Below, one piece after another: positions 25,073 to 34,410 of a DNA stretch of 52,236 nt. Where the stretch lies: assembly GCA_964413265.1 (NCBI GenBank), contig CAYPRX010000035.1, positions 1 to 52,236 on the forward strand. Direction: 5' to 3'. The translations under genes and the position numbers were made by a program. Numbering within the stretch: the first letter of the stretch is position 1; each line of letters starts with the position of its first letter. The notes below the pieces were generated by a model. That model searched no databases. It had not been told where the DNA came from and saw only the letters and a list, made by a program, of their open reading frames with translations. This DNA is from CAVYGN01 sp964413265. Its GTDB lineage: Bacteria > Spirochaetota > Brevinematia > Brevinematales > JAOACQ01.

Positions 25073-25101
25073 TTGTATTTTTTCCCTGTATACTTTAGAA
25101 T
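25073..25101 (+). promoter_or_regulatory. Possible promoter of citrate synthase
   Basis: TTGTAT at 25073-25078 and TAGAAT at 25096-25101, 17-base spacer; a TATAAT at 25101-25106 overlaps it. About 38 bases before the start codon. Confidence 0.4.
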
Positions 25102-25138
25102 ATAATCATGTAAAAAAATTTGTTGAAGGGTTGATAAT

Positions 25139-26446
25139 ATGATAGAACGAATGAAATTTGAAGGCAAGGCAGAACTCAATATTGGGAAAAACAGTTATAA
25201 TCTTCCGATTTATGAGGGCTCAAAACTAGAAAAGGCGCTTGATATAACAATGCTCAGGAAGGAAACGGGGTGTATAACATATGATCCGGGACTTGCTAAT
25301 ACGGGGATAACGACGAGCGATATCACTTTCGTTGACGGTGAGAAGGGTATTCTCCGCCACAGAGGTTACAGCATAGAAGATCTGGCCGAAAACTGTTCTT
25401 TTCTCGAGGTGGCTTATTTACTGATACTGGGTAAATTACCCAATGCGGAAGAAAGGAAAAATTTTTCCAGGCTGATGAACATCCATTCGCTCATACATGA
25501 TGATATGCAGAGGTTTTTTCAGAATTACCCGGAAAGAGCCCACCCGATGGCTGTTCTTTCTGCAATGGTCGTTTCGCTTTCAACGTTTTACCCCGAGCTT
25601 GAAAAAGAAGCCGGCGAGGAGCCAATTGACATTACGGCTACCAGACTTCTTTCGAAAATGAGGACAATAGCAGCATTTTCATACAAGAAATCGATTGGAG
25701 AACCCTTTGTGTACCCGAGCTATAAATATACTTATTGTGAAAATTTTCTGAACATGATGTTCACATCTCCTGTTAAAACATATAAACTGGATGAAGTCAC
25801 TGAGCATGTGCTTAATATGTTTCTTATACTGCATGCTGATCATGAACAGAATTGTTCGACCACCGTTGTAAGGACTGTGGGCAGTTCCGGTGCTAACCTG
25901 TATGCTTCCATCGCAGCAGGCATCTGCGCCCTCTGGGGTCCCCTGCATGGTGGCGCCAACCAGGAAGTGATCGAAATGCTTGAAAACATTTATGAAGGCG
26001 GGTTAAAACCGGAGCAGGTAATTGAACAGGCAAAGCGCCGGGATTCAAAGGTAAGGCTCATGGGATTCGGCCACAGGATATATAAAACTTACGACCCCAG
26101 GGCAAAAATAGCGAAAGCAGCATGCAAAAGGTACCTGGATTATCTGGGAATGAAACATGATCCTCTTCTGGAGATCGCAATGGAGCTTGAGGAACAGGCA
26201 CTGAACGATACTTATTTTCAGGAAAAGAACCTCTATCCGAATGTTGATTATTATACAGGAATAGTTTACCGCGCTATGGGCATACCGAAAGATATGTTCA
26301 CCGTCATGTTCGCAATCGGCCGTTTACCGGGCTGGATAGCCCATTGGCTTGAGATGAAATCCGATCCTGAACAAAAACTGATGCGGCCGCGCCAGATCTA
26401 CACCGGCGAAGAAGAAAAAGCATTTCTGACTGTAAAGGAGCGGTAA
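25139..26446 (+). CDS. gltA: Citrate synthase
   Basis: 435 residues. The core has LRHRGYSIEDLAENCSFLEVAYLLILGKLP, HADHEQNCSTTVVRTVGSSG (first catalytic His), GPLHGGANQEV (second), FGHRIYKTYDPRAKI and NVDYYTGIVYRAMGIPKDMFTVMFAIGRLPGWIAHW (catalytic Asp). It condenses oxaloacetate and acetyl-CoA to citrate at the start of the TCA cycle. Length and ending suit the type II enzymes of Gram-negative bacteria. It stands alone with its own promoter region. Confidence 0.95.
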   Translation: MIERMKFEGKAELNIGKNSYNLPIYEGSKLEKALDITMLRKETGCITYDPGLANTGITTSDITFVDGEKGILRHRGYSIEDLAENCSFLEVAYLLILGKLPNAEERKNFSRLMNIHSLIHDDMQRFFQNYPERAHPMAVLSAMVVSLSTFYPELEKEAGEEPIDITATRLLSKMRTIAAFSYKKSIGEPFVYPSYKYTYCENFLNMMFTSPVKTYKLDEVTEHVLNMFLILHADHEQNCSTTVVRTVGSSGANLYASIAAGICALWGPLHGGANQEVIEMLENIYEGGLKPEQVIEQAKRRDSKVRLMGFGHRIYKTYDPRAKIAKAACKRYLDYLGMKHDPLLEIAMELEEQALNDTYFQEKNLYPNVDYYTGIVYRAMGIPKDMFTVMFAIGRLPGWIAHWLEMKSDPEQKLMRPRQIYTGEEEKAFLTVKER

Positions 26447-26448
26447 AT

Positions 26449-28185
26449 TTATCTTACTCCCATTTCTGTGAGGAAATTCGACTTAAGCTCTTCATGAGCC
26501 CTGCTGACACGTTCCATCAGTTCACTTACGCTTTCTCTTCCATCTGCCAGCTTCCCGAATGTTGTAAAATAAAATTTGATCTTCGGTTCGGTTCCAGAAG
26601 GACGGCTGATCACCTTTGCATTATCTGAGAGCTTTAAAATAATTACATTGGAGCTGGGCAGCTGCCAATCCGGGTTTTTTCCGTTCTGAAGATCTATTAA
26701 CTCAGCTACCTCATAACTGCCGATTTTTTTCGGTGCGTCACTTCTTAGCCTTTCCATCAGCGCACTGATTTTAAGTGCTCCTTCCTGTCCTTTGAAGGTA
26801 ACTGATTCCTGAGATTCTCGGTAAAAACCGAATCTTGCATATATATCTTCCAGAACCCTGTAGGCTGAAATGCCTTTATTATAATAAAAAGCGACAAGCT
26901 CGGCAAAAAGGGAAGCCGCGATAACTGCATCCTTATCCCTAACGAATGTTCCAGCTGAATAACCATGGCTTTCCTCTCCTCCGAATATATAGTTGAAGCC
27001 GCTTTTTTCGTATTCTTTTAATTTGGCGCCGATCCATTTGAAGCCTGTTAGGACCTCTTCCGTTTCTATTCCATAAGCAGCGGCAATGGCCGAAAGAGTG
27101 TCGGTTGTAACAATGGTTTTTATGATCCTGGGATTAACAGGCATTTTGCCGGTCTCCTTAAGCTGGGAAATGATATAAAAACCTAAAAGTATGGCAATCT
27201 GATTGCCGTTCAGAAGTACATAATTCAGGCCTTCCTTTTTCAGCATAACGCCCAGCCGGTCTGCATCGGGATCTGTAGCTATGAAGACATCAGATTCATT
27301 CTCTATGGCGTGTTTCATGCCGACCTCCATAGCCTCCTTTTCCTCAGGATTCGGGTGAGGAGCAGTCGGAAAATTGCCGTCTGGCATGGCCTGCTCCTCG
27401 ACAATCCCTATATTATTAAATCCGAATTTTTTCAAGCTGAGGGGAACAAGCCTGAAACCTGTACCATAAAGAGGCGAATAGGTTATTTTAACTTTAGAAG
27501 ACGAAATAATATCAGGGTGGATTGAAAGTGATTTAATCTCGGCCAGATAATCATCATCCACAAGTTCATCAGCTTTAATGAAAATAGGGCTTTTTCTGAT
27601 ATCTTCATCAGGGATGTGCCTCACCTGCTCAAGTGATGTGATTTCCCGCACCTCATTAATTATTTCTGAATCATAGGGAGGAGTTATCTGAGCTCCATCC
27701 TCCCAGATGACCTTGTAACCGTTATACTCTTTCGGATTATGGGAAGCCGTGATCATGACGCCGGCGATGGCCATGAGGTGCCGGACCCCGAATGAAACTG
27801 TCGGGGTGGGGTGAATCTCCTCAAAATAAAAGACTTTTATCCCGTTAGCGAGTAATACTGAGGCCGTTTCAAGAGCGAAAGAATCCGACATTATCCTGGA
27901 ATCTCTGCCTATCAGAACGCCGCGGCTTCCTGCCCCTTTTTTCAGTATGTAATTCGCGAGTCCCTGTGTAGCCTTTCTAACCACGTATATATTCATCCTG
28001 TTTGAACCGGCTCCGAGTGTTCCTCTCAGCCCTGCAGTACCGAATTCAAGTTCGGTATAAAAGCGGTCTATGAGCTCCTTATCGTTATTCTGCTTGATAA
28101 GTTCCAGGATCTCACCGCGGGTTTTCTCATCATAGTCCGGCCCCTGCCATTCCTCTATTCTTTTAGTTATAAACTCTTCCATCAT
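26449..28185 (-). CDS. Phosphosugar mutase (phosphoglucomutase/phosphomannomutase, PgcA type)
   Basis: 578 residues from the ATG at 28185, with AAGGAG nine bases upstream; a TTG at 28215 inside the xylanase gene is the alternative. ITASHNPKEYNGYKVI holds the phosphoserine, DPDADRLGVML the metal-binding Asp loop, FGGEESHGYSAGTFVRDKDAV the sugar-binding loop, and ISRPSGTEPKIKFYF the phosphate-binding loop. The enzyme isomerises hexose-1- and hexose-6-phosphates in the cytoplasm, feeding glgC and manC sugar nucleotides. Ends 2 bases from gltA's stop, without a clear terminator. Confidence 0.94.
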   Translation of the reverse strand: MMEEFITKRIEEWQGPDYDEKTRGEILELIKQNNDKELIDRFYTELEFGTAGLRGTLGAGSNRMNIYVVRKATQGLANYILKKGAGSRGVLIGRDSRIMSDSFALETASVLLANGIKVFYFEEIHPTPTVSFGVRHLMAIAGVMITASHNPKEYNGYKVIWEDGAQITPPYDSEIINEVREITSLEQVRHIPDEDIRKSPIFIKADELVDDDYLAEIKSLSIHPDIISSSKVKITYSPLYGTGFRLVPLSLKKFGFNNIGIVEEQAMPDGNFPTAPHPNPEEKEAMEVGMKHAIENESDVFIATDPDADRLGVMLKKEGLNYVLLNGNQIAILLGFYIISQLKETGKMPVNPRIIKTIVTTDTLSAIAAAYGIETEEVLTGFKWIGAKLKEYEKSGFNYIFGGEESHGYSAGTFVRDKDAVIAASLFAELVAFYYNKGISAYRVLEDIYARFGFYRESQESVTFKGQEGALKISALMERLRSDAPKKIGSYEVAELIDLQNGKNPDWQLPSSNVIILKLSDNAKVISRPSGTEPKIKFYFTTFGKLADGRESVSELMERVSRAHEELKSNFLTEMGVR

Positions 28186-28204
28186 TTTCTTCTCCTTGAT
28201 AACA

Positions 28205-29512
28205 TTACCTGACAATTACTGAAAATTTATTATTAGTATCCTCAGTGATCTTGAAAGCTCCAGACATGGCCCCCATCTGTATTTTATAAGCACCAATAAA
28301 GCCCCTGAAAAAAACACTGCCGTTGCTGTCTGTTGTCAGTTTGAGCGGTCCGGTATTCCACTCCTCCCTGATCAGCCTGTGAAGAACATTATAAGCCGGC
28401 TTTGGTGTCATATCCTTTCTCAAAAGCCCGGCGGGGGCTCCCATCCATGCACCCATCCATGCATCTGCACCCGAATTGTAGTAATCGGATAAATCCCACC
28501 ATGTAATTGCTTCCACTGATGGAAGCGAAAAGAGGAGCCTGTAAATTCTTTCAACCTGTTCGGCCTGGTATCTTTCTCCTCCGGGAGAGGTGTTCCACCC
28601 CGGGTGATAACTGAACCAGTCATTATCATCCTTGAGATGGCCTGAAAGAATTGTCATTTCCGTAAAATGAATAGGAATGTTATAATGGCTGAATCTGTCA
28701 ACGATATCCAGGATCTGTTCATCTGACCAGACTCCCTGATGCATATGGGATTGGATGCCAATCGCATCAGGGGGGAAACCCAGCTCTTTGAGAACATTAA
28801 TTTGAGATGCGTACGCTGTTGTCGTATTATAATCGTTGATAAGAATCATCGCGTTTGGATTGGCATCGCGGACCCAGGAAATAGCCCTTCTTGAAGCTTC
28901 AATCGGACCGATCTCCTTTTCCCACCTGCCAACGCTATTATCATGCTTGGGTCCATCCAGGCTTTCATTTATAGCATCAAAAGTATCTATCAGTCCTTTG
29001 TATTTGCCTACAATATCGGAGACCCGTTTTTCGAGGACATCATCTGCTGTTTTGCTGTCGTAGTCTGCCCAGTATGGATCGAAGTAATGCCAGACCAGAG
29101 GGTGGCCTTTTGGCCATATTCCCGAGGAACGGCACCAGAGGGCGATATTCGAGATCAAAGAATCATCTTTTTTACCCTTCTCCGGTTCATAAGAACCCCA
29201 GTAAAGAGGCAGGGTTGCATAATTGAAAAGGGAAGCAAAATATTCCCTGTAAAGCTTCTGCATTTCATGATTATTTGTAATACCCCCCCAGAGAAAAATA
29301 TTGCAGCCGAATAGAAATTTCTGATTTGTCTCTTCAATTACAACTTCTGACAGACTCTCAGGGATCCCCTTTTGGTTTTTAACGGTAAGGGTAATTTCAC
29401 GAGTTCTGTATTTAATTATCCTTGCATCGATCTCTTCTTTTGAGACTGGTAAAAGGTTGCTGATGAAACCTGAAAAGAATAAAATGAATATTAATATGCG
29501 GAATTTATGCAT
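28205..29512 (-). CDS. GH10 endo-1,4-beta-xylanase, secreted
   Basis: 435 residues from the ATG at 29512 (GGAGGAAAAT precedes). Signal peptide of ~20 residues (FRILIFILFFSGFISNLLPVS), then an N-terminal beta domain (REITLTVKNQKGIPESLSEVV) and a GH10 barrel. Visible family motifs: GHPLVWH, DTFDAINESLDG with the acid/base Glu, ILINDYNT, GIQSHMHQGVW, HFTEMTILS with the nucleophile Glu, and TWWDLSDYY. GH10 enzymes cleave xylan or related beta-1,4-linked glucans outside the cell. It is located in a mostly housekeeping cluster, with no other plant-polysaccharide genes in the window. Confidence 0.93.
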   Translation of the reverse strand: MHKFRILIFILFFSGFISNLLPVSKEEIDARIIKYRTREITLTVKNQKGIPESLSEVVIEETNQKFLFGCNIFLWGGITNNHEMQKLYREYFASLFNYATLPLYWGSYEPEKGKKDDSLISNIALWCRSSGIWPKGHPLVWHYFDPYWADYDSKTADDVLEKRVSDIVGKYKGLIDTFDAINESLDGPKHDNSVGRWEKEIGPIEASRRAISWVRDANPNAMILINDYNTTTAYASQINVLKELGFPPDAIGIQSHMHQGVWSDEQILDIVDRFSHYNIPIHFTEMTILSGHLKDDNDWFSYHPGWNTSPGGERYQAEQVERIYRLLFSLPSVEAITWWDLSDYYNSGADAWMGAWMGAPAGLLRKDMTPKPAYNVLHRLIREEWNTGPLKLTTDSNGSVFFRGFIGAYKIQMGAMSGAFKITEDTNNKFSVIVR

Positions 29513-29524
29513 ATTTTCCTCCAA

Positions 29525-30775
29525 TCATTCTTTGGTTTGAAGAAGAGCGAGCATTTCCACATGCTGGGTCTGGGGGAACATATCGAAAAGATAAATATAT
29601 TTTATATAGTAAATATCTGAAAAATCTCTCAGATCACGGGCCATTGTCGGAGGCCTGCATGATGAGTAGATGATCTTACGGGGCCTTGCTTTTTTCAAAA
29701 CTGCTATAGTAAGCGGGTCGAGACCCCTCCTGGGGGGATCTATGATCATCACATCGGCATAATCGAGTTCGGTAAGTTTTTCCTCTATGCCGGCTCTGAT
29801 AAATTTAATTTTTGATTTTATATTATTTACACTGCTGTTATACTCGGCATCATCCACGGCGCTTTTGGCTATTTCAATTCCGATTGTTTCCTTAGCGAAA
29901 AAACTCACAAAAAGGGTTATCAGGCCGATGCCGCTGTAAAGATCATAAATTTTTTCATGGCCGTCTGGATCGAGAAAAGATATGATTTTTTCAATCCATA
30001 GGGGAATAATTGAATTGTTGACCTGAAAAAAACTGTCCTTTGATATTTTAAAAGTAATGTCCCTCCCGGCTGCTCTGACAGTTTCAAATACCTCACGGTC
30101 TTCATAATTTTCAGTTTTTATCCAGTTAACAACCGTATCTCTTTTTTCCGTAGTCCTGACCTTGAAATTATGAGGAGGGAATGATCCGGCAGACCTCATG
30201 TCAGAAAGAGCACTGTTTATTCCGGGCATTGCCAGGAGGCATTCTTTAATATCCACGATAAATTTAGTATCCTTCCTGAAAAACCCGATCAGTTTTTTCC
30301 CGGGGTTGACCTTGAATGTCACCGTATTCCTGTAAAGAAATTGATCGGGGCTTTTTACAGTTCCGGTCAATTCCGGAAGGACAAGGCCGCCTATACGCCT
30401 GAAAACCTCAAGAGAGAGCTGTTCTTTCACTTTTAACTGCTTATCATATTCCAGCATCTGGTAATCGCAGCCTCCGCAGAGGCCGAAATAAATGCATGGC
30501 GCTTTTATCCTCTCAGGTGAAGCTGATAATATCTCAAGCGGCTCGGCTACGGCGTAATCGGACGTTTCCTTATAGATATTTGCAAGGATTTTTTCTCCGG
30601 GGATCGCATACCTGACAAAAACAACTTTGCCATTGTCATAAGCTATAGAACAGCCCTCGGATGCGTATTTCTCAACCAGAAGCTCGGCTTCCCGTTTTAC
30701 AGGTTTTATCTTTCTCGGATTGAAAGAGGTGATTTTCTCCTCATCCTGTTCAACTATTAATTTCCTTGAATTCAT
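29525..30775 (-). CDS. TRAM-domain 23S rRNA (uracil-C5)-methyltransferase, RlmD/RumA type
   Basis: 416 residues from the ATG at 30775; a TTG four codons upstream is possible. TRAM domain: KREAELLVEKYASEGCSIAYDNGKVVFVRYAIPGEKI. Iron-sulfur cysteines: APCIYFGLCGGCDYQ and a fourth in IKECLLAM. Methyltransferase core: FFQVNNSIIPLWIE, LYSGIGLITLFV, IIDPPRRGLDP and YSSCRPPTMARD with the nucleophile Cys; TQHVEMLALL at the end. It makes m5U in 23S rRNA (position not determined) or tRNA. Its start overlaps the CNNM gene end by 26 bases. Confidence 0.93.
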   Translation of the reverse strand: MNSRKLIVEQDEEKITSFNPRKIKPVKREAELLVEKYASEGCSIAYDNGKVVFVRYAIPGEKILANIYKETSDYAVAEPLEILSASPERIKAPCIYFGLCGGCDYQMLEYDKQLKVKEQLSLEVFRRIGGLVLPELTGTVKSPDQFLYRNTVTFKVNPGKKLIGFFRKDTKFIVDIKECLLAMPGINSALSDMRSAGSFPPHNFKVRTTEKRDTVVNWIKTENYEDREVFETVRAAGRDITFKISKDSFFQVNNSIIPLWIEKIISFLDPDGHEKIYDLYSGIGLITLFVSFFAKETIGIEIAKSAVDDAEYNSSVNNIKSKIKFIRAGIEEKLTELDYADVMIIDPPRRGLDPLTIAVLKKARPRKIIYSSCRPPTMARDLRDFSDIYYIKYIYLFDMFPQTQHVEMLALLQTKE

Positions 30776-32018
30776 CTTTATTTCCAATCATCTTTTTTGC
30801 AGCTTTTCTTGTCCTCGGGTAGATTTTTATCTGTTTAATGCGTACATTGGTTACCGATAATACCTCGAAGACAAATTTTCCAATATCGAACCTGTCGCCA
30901 GGCGCTGGAATCTTTTCAAGGGTATGCAGCATAAATCCGGCAGCAGTTTCAAAATCCGTTTTTTTAATTTTAAGGTTAAGCAGCTCGTTGAGGTCGTCGA
31001 TGTTCAACATGCCGTTTATTATATATCTGTCTCCCTCTTTCTTTATCCAGTCGCCTTTCCTATCGACGAATTCGCCTATTATCTCAGTTATAATATCCTG
31101 GTTTGATATCGCTCCTATAACCCCGCCATATTCGTCGACTACGAAGGCAATCTGTGCCTTGGCATTCTGCATTTCAACAAGGACCCTGTTTATGGGAGCG
31201 CTTTCCGGTACTATTATTCCCTCTTTGATATACTTTGTAACCCTGTCATGCCTTCCGGCTGAAAGAAGATCCTTATTCTCAATATAGCCAAGCATATTGT
31301 CAACGCGGATCCTGAAGACTGGAAGCCTGGTATGACCGGTTGAAAGCATCAGAGCAGATGCTATTTCAACGGTATCGTTTTCTTCGACACAGGTCATACG
31401 GATGAGCGGAATCATAATTTCCCTTGCTTTAATATTCCGGAATTTCATTACACTTTCTATGATTTCTTTTTCGCTCTGTTTCAGTATTCCCTTTTCAGTT
31501 GTCATATCGAGCATTACACCAAATTCATCCTTTGAAAAAATTGTTTTTTTCTTTTTAAGTCCTAATACTGCAAGAATAATTTTGATTGTTCTGACGAAGA
31601 TGAACTGTACAGGAAAGAGAATAATGTACAATGCCAGGTAAAAGTAAGACAGCCCGAACATAATCTCATCGGCGAATTCCCTGAAAATGATCTTCGGTAG
31701 GAGGGTGGAAAAAATAGCTATCACAGGTGTCAGGATCAGTGTGGAGTAAAGAGGCACCATCGGACCAAAACCTATTGCCTTGCTGAGGTAAAAATTAAAA
31801 ATTAGAACTGCGGCGACATCACATATATTGACGCCGATTAAAAATCCTCCTATTACATTTTCAGAATTCCTTGTGAGCATAGTCAGTATCCTGGCGCTTT
31901 TCAAACCGTTTTCCAGGCGTGAATAAAGCCTGATCTTGTTTATTGAAATGAAAGCCGTTTCACTTCCGTTAAAAAATGAGGATAAAATTAAAAATACTGC
32001 CACTGTAATCAGATCCAT
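30750..32018 (-). CDS. CNNM/HlyC-CorC family membrane protein with CBS domains (paralogue 1)
   Basis: 422 residues. CNNM membrane domain (about 1-190): ITVAVFLILSSFFNGSETAFISINKIRL, with three or four helices and the GSETA motif. CBS pair about residues 195-320 (REIMIPLIRMTCVEENDTVEIASALM, LGYIENKDLLS, VVDEYGGVIGAISNQDIITEIIGE). CorC_HlyC C-terminal domain: DINGMLNIDDLNELL-like and RFDIGKFVFEVLSV. Members are linked to magnesium/sodium transport or resistance; direction is unknown. Follows a very similar gene 10 bases upstream (32029-33261). Confidence 0.93.
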   Translation of the reverse strand: MDLITVAVFLILSSFFNGSETAFISINKIRLYSRLENGLKSARILTMLTRNSENVIGGFLIGVNICDVAAVLIFNFYLSKAIGFGPMVPLYSTLILTPVIAIFSTLLPKIIFREFADEIMFGLSYFYLALYIILFPVQFIFVRTIKIILAVLGLKKKKTIFSKDEFGVMLDMTTEKGILKQSEKEIIESVMKFRNIKAREIMIPLIRMTCVEENDTVEIASALMLSTGHTRLPVFRIRVDNMLGYIENKDLLSAGRHDRVTKYIKEGIIVPESAPINRVLVEMQNAKAQIAFVVDEYGGVIGAISNQDIITEIIGEFVDRKGDWIKKEGDRYIINGMLNIDDLNELLNLKIKKTDFETAAGFMLHTLEKIPAPGDRFDIGKFVFEVLSVTNVRIKQIKIYPRTRKAAKKMIGNKDEFKEINS

Positions 32019-32028
32019 GCCTGTTCCT

Positions 32029-33261
32029 TTATTTTTTTTCTACCATTAATAATTCCAGGGCCTTTTCACTTTTTTCCCTGACGCTGATAGTATAACCGCC
32101 GGTTTCCATTGAATATCCTGTCTTTGGTATGTCTCCGGCTTTTTCAATTATATGACCGGCAAGAGTTTCGTAATCCCTGCTTTTTAAATCTGTATGGAAA
32201 TAATCATTAAAATCAAAAAGGCTCAGCTCACCGCTGACAAGAAAACGGTCTTTCGACAACCTGACAATCTTTTTCTCCATTATAAAGCTTTCGTCCATAA
32301 GTTCACCAACTATCTCACCGAGAACATCTGCCATAGTAACGATCCCGATAGCGCTCCCGTATTCATCGACAACGGCAGCAATCCTTATCTTTTTCTTTTT
32401 AAAATCTTCGAGCATGTCCGAAAGTTTTTTTGTTTCGGGGACAAAATAAACACTCTCCATGATATCTTCAGCCTTTTTGTCATTGATCTTTTCGGGATTC
32501 AGAAAATAATGAAATATCTCCTTCATATAAATCATACCTACAAGGTTATCGTCAGTCCTCTCATATACAGGGATCTTTGACATTTTCATTCTCTTTGCCT
32601 GACGGATTACGTCTTTCAAAGGAGAATCTTTTTCAACTGAGAAAACTTTGGTCCTGGGGGTCATAATATTCCATACTTCCCTTTCAGTAAAATGGACGAT
32701 ATTTTCAATGAGTATCTTTTCATCCTTATTGAATATATCTTCCTGTGAAACTATCGAGAGTATCGCTGTCAGCCTTTCTTTTCCTGGTTCCCTGTTATCC
32801 CTTGGATGGACCTTTTTAAGGTAATCTACAAAAACCTCGGTTATGCTGTTTATTAAGCGAGTAAGCGGTTTCAAAAGAATATAAAGCGGATATAGAAACT
32901 TTGAATTGAAAGCAGATATACGTACTTCGCTCATGATTGCTATTGTTTTCGGGCTGATTTCCCCAATAAAAAGGATGATCAGGGTTACTGCAATGGTTGA
33001 ATAAATGATATTTCCAATCGATAACTGCCTTTGGATAAGGGCTGCGGCGGCAGTATTGACGGCCGTATTGCCCGCCAGTATGGTCATCAGCAGTATTGAT
33101 GTATTCTGGAGAAGGATCTTTATTCTTCGTCTGTCCTTTTTATTGTGGATATTTTTTAATTTCATCTCGTTCAGAGAGAATAATGCAGTTTCAGAAGATG
33201 AAAAGAAAGCAGAGAATGAAAGAAGCAGGAGAATAAGGGCAGGGTTCAGCCAATTTTCCAT
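32029..33261 (-). CDS. CNNM/HlyC-CorC family membrane protein with CBS domains (paralogue 2)
   Basis: 410 residues, same design as its neighbour: LILLLLSFSAFFSSSETALFSLNEMKL, a membrane part with TILAGNTAVNTAAAALIQ, CBS pair (WNIMTPRTKVFSVEKDSPLKD, LVGMIYMKEIFHYFL, AAVVDEYGSAIGIVTMADVLGEIVGEL), and the CorC_HlyC end (SLFDFNDYFHTDL). A long loop before the CBS pair differs. The pair probably arose by duplication. Starts 1-3 bases after the aminotransferase stop, so translation is coupled. Confidence 0.93.
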   Translation of the reverse strand: MENWLNPALILLLLSFSAFFSSSETALFSLNEMKLKNIHNKKDRRRIKILLQNTSILLMTILAGNTAVNTAAAALIQRQLSIGNIIYSTIAVTLIILFIGEISPKTIAIMSEVRISAFNSKFLYPLYILLKPLTRLINSITEVFVDYLKKVHPRDNREPGKERLTAILSIVSQEDIFNKDEKILIENIVHFTEREVWNIMTPRTKVFSVEKDSPLKDVIRQAKRMKMSKIPVYERTDDNLVGMIYMKEIFHYFLNPEKINDKKAEDIMESVYFVPETKKLSDMLEDFKKKKIRIAAVVDEYGSAIGIVTMADVLGEIVGELMDESFIMEKKIVRLSKDRFLVSGELSLFDFNDYFHTDLKSRDYETLAGHIIEKAGDIPKTGYSMETGGYTISVREKSEKALELLMVEKK

Positions 33262-33262
33262 T

Positions 33263-34360
33263 TTAGCACGCCACTGACTTAACTGTATTGCTTATAAAAA
33301 CCTGGTCCTTCAGGGTCAGATAGGGGTGCATCGGCAAGCTGATGATTTCTCCCGATACCTTTTCTGAAACCGGGAAATCACCGCTTTTATAACCAAGATA
33401 TTTATATGCTTCCTGCAGGTGTATTGGAATAGGATAATGAATGGCATGCGGAATACCTTTTGATGTGAGTTTTTCAATTACTTCCTGCCTGTTTTTGACC
33501 CTGATCGAGTATTGTGCGAAAACATGCCTGCCGGTATAGCTTTCGATAAAAGGGGTAATAACAGGGCTGTTTATGAAGAGTTCGTTGTATTTTTTACCTA
33601 ATTCAAAGCGTTTAACGGCTTCTTCTTCAAAGTGAGCGAATTTTGCCAGAAGCACTCCGGCCTGTATGGTATCCAGCCTGAAATTAAGGCCGATGTATTT
33701 ATGAACGTATTTTTCCCCCTGGCCATGGTTTGCAAGGCTCCTGATCTTTTCAGCGAGATGGGCATCATCAGTGAAAACCATACCACCGTCGCCGTAACAG
33801 CCGAGAGGTTTTGAAGGATAAAATGAGGTTGCTCCTGCGAAGCATAAGGCGCAGGATTTTCTGTCCTTATAAATAGCTCCGAATGACTGCGCGGCGTCTT
33901 CTATAACGGGAATGCCGTATCCAGCAGCAATCCGGTTGATGGAATCCATATCTGAAACCTGGCCGAAAAGTGAAACCGGTATGATAGCCCTGGTTCTGGT
34001 GTTTATTCTGCTTTCTATCCGGGCGGTCTCAATATTGTAATTTTTTTCATTGATGTCGACGAATACCGGTTTTGCTCCGATAAATGATATTACTTCCGCT
34101 GTTGCAACAAATGTAAAGGGGGTCGTTATAACCTCGTCTCCGGGTTTTATACCCAGGGCCAGTAGGGGTAAAAGTATGGCATCGGTGCCTGAAGCACAGC
34201 CGACGGCATATTTCGATCCTGTAAAAGCCGAGAGTTTTTCTTCCAGCTCCCTTATTTCTCTTCCCCCAATAAAAGCGGTTTTTTTTATTATCTCATCCAA
34301 CCTTGCGTCGATATCTTCTTTTATTTCCATGTACTGGCTTTTTAAGTCTATAAAATCCAT
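33263..34360 (-). CDS. PLP-dependent sugar aminotransferase, WbpE/DegT type
   Basis: 365 residues from the ATG at 34360 with an AGGAGAAAAAA ribosome site. Start MDFIDLKSQYMEIKEDID and motifs GSKYAVGCASGTDAILLPLLALGIKPGDEVITTPFTFVATAE, VIEDAAQSFGA, SFYPSKPLGCYGDGGMV (PLP Lys) and MHPYL closely resemble WbpE of Pseudomonas, the aminotransferase for UDP-3-amino-sugar synthesis (Pse/Man3NAc-type surface sugars). Substrate is inferred from that resemblance. It precedes the two CNNM genes with a tight junction. Confidence 0.9.
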   Translation of the reverse strand: MDFIDLKSQYMEIKEDIDARLDEIIKKTAFIGGREIRELEEKLSAFTGSKYAVGCASGTDAILLPLLALGIKPGDEVITTPFTFVATAEVISFIGAKPVFVDINEKNYNIETARIESRINTRTRAIIPVSLFGQVSDMDSINRIAAGYGIPVIEDAAQSFGAIYKDRKSCALCFAGATSFYPSKPLGCYGDGGMVFTDDAHLAEKIRSLANHGQGEKYVHKYIGLNFRLDTIQAGVLLAKFAHFEEEAVKRFELGKKYNELFINSPVITPFIESYTGRHVFAQYSIRVKNRQEVIEKLTSKGIPHAIHYPIPIHLQEAYKYLGYKSGDFPVSEKVSGEIISLPMHPYLTLKDQVFISNTVKSVAC

Positions 34361-34410
34361 TTTTTTCTCCTGATATAAGTATACAATTGTGGCGATCAAT
34401 TATCAACGTA

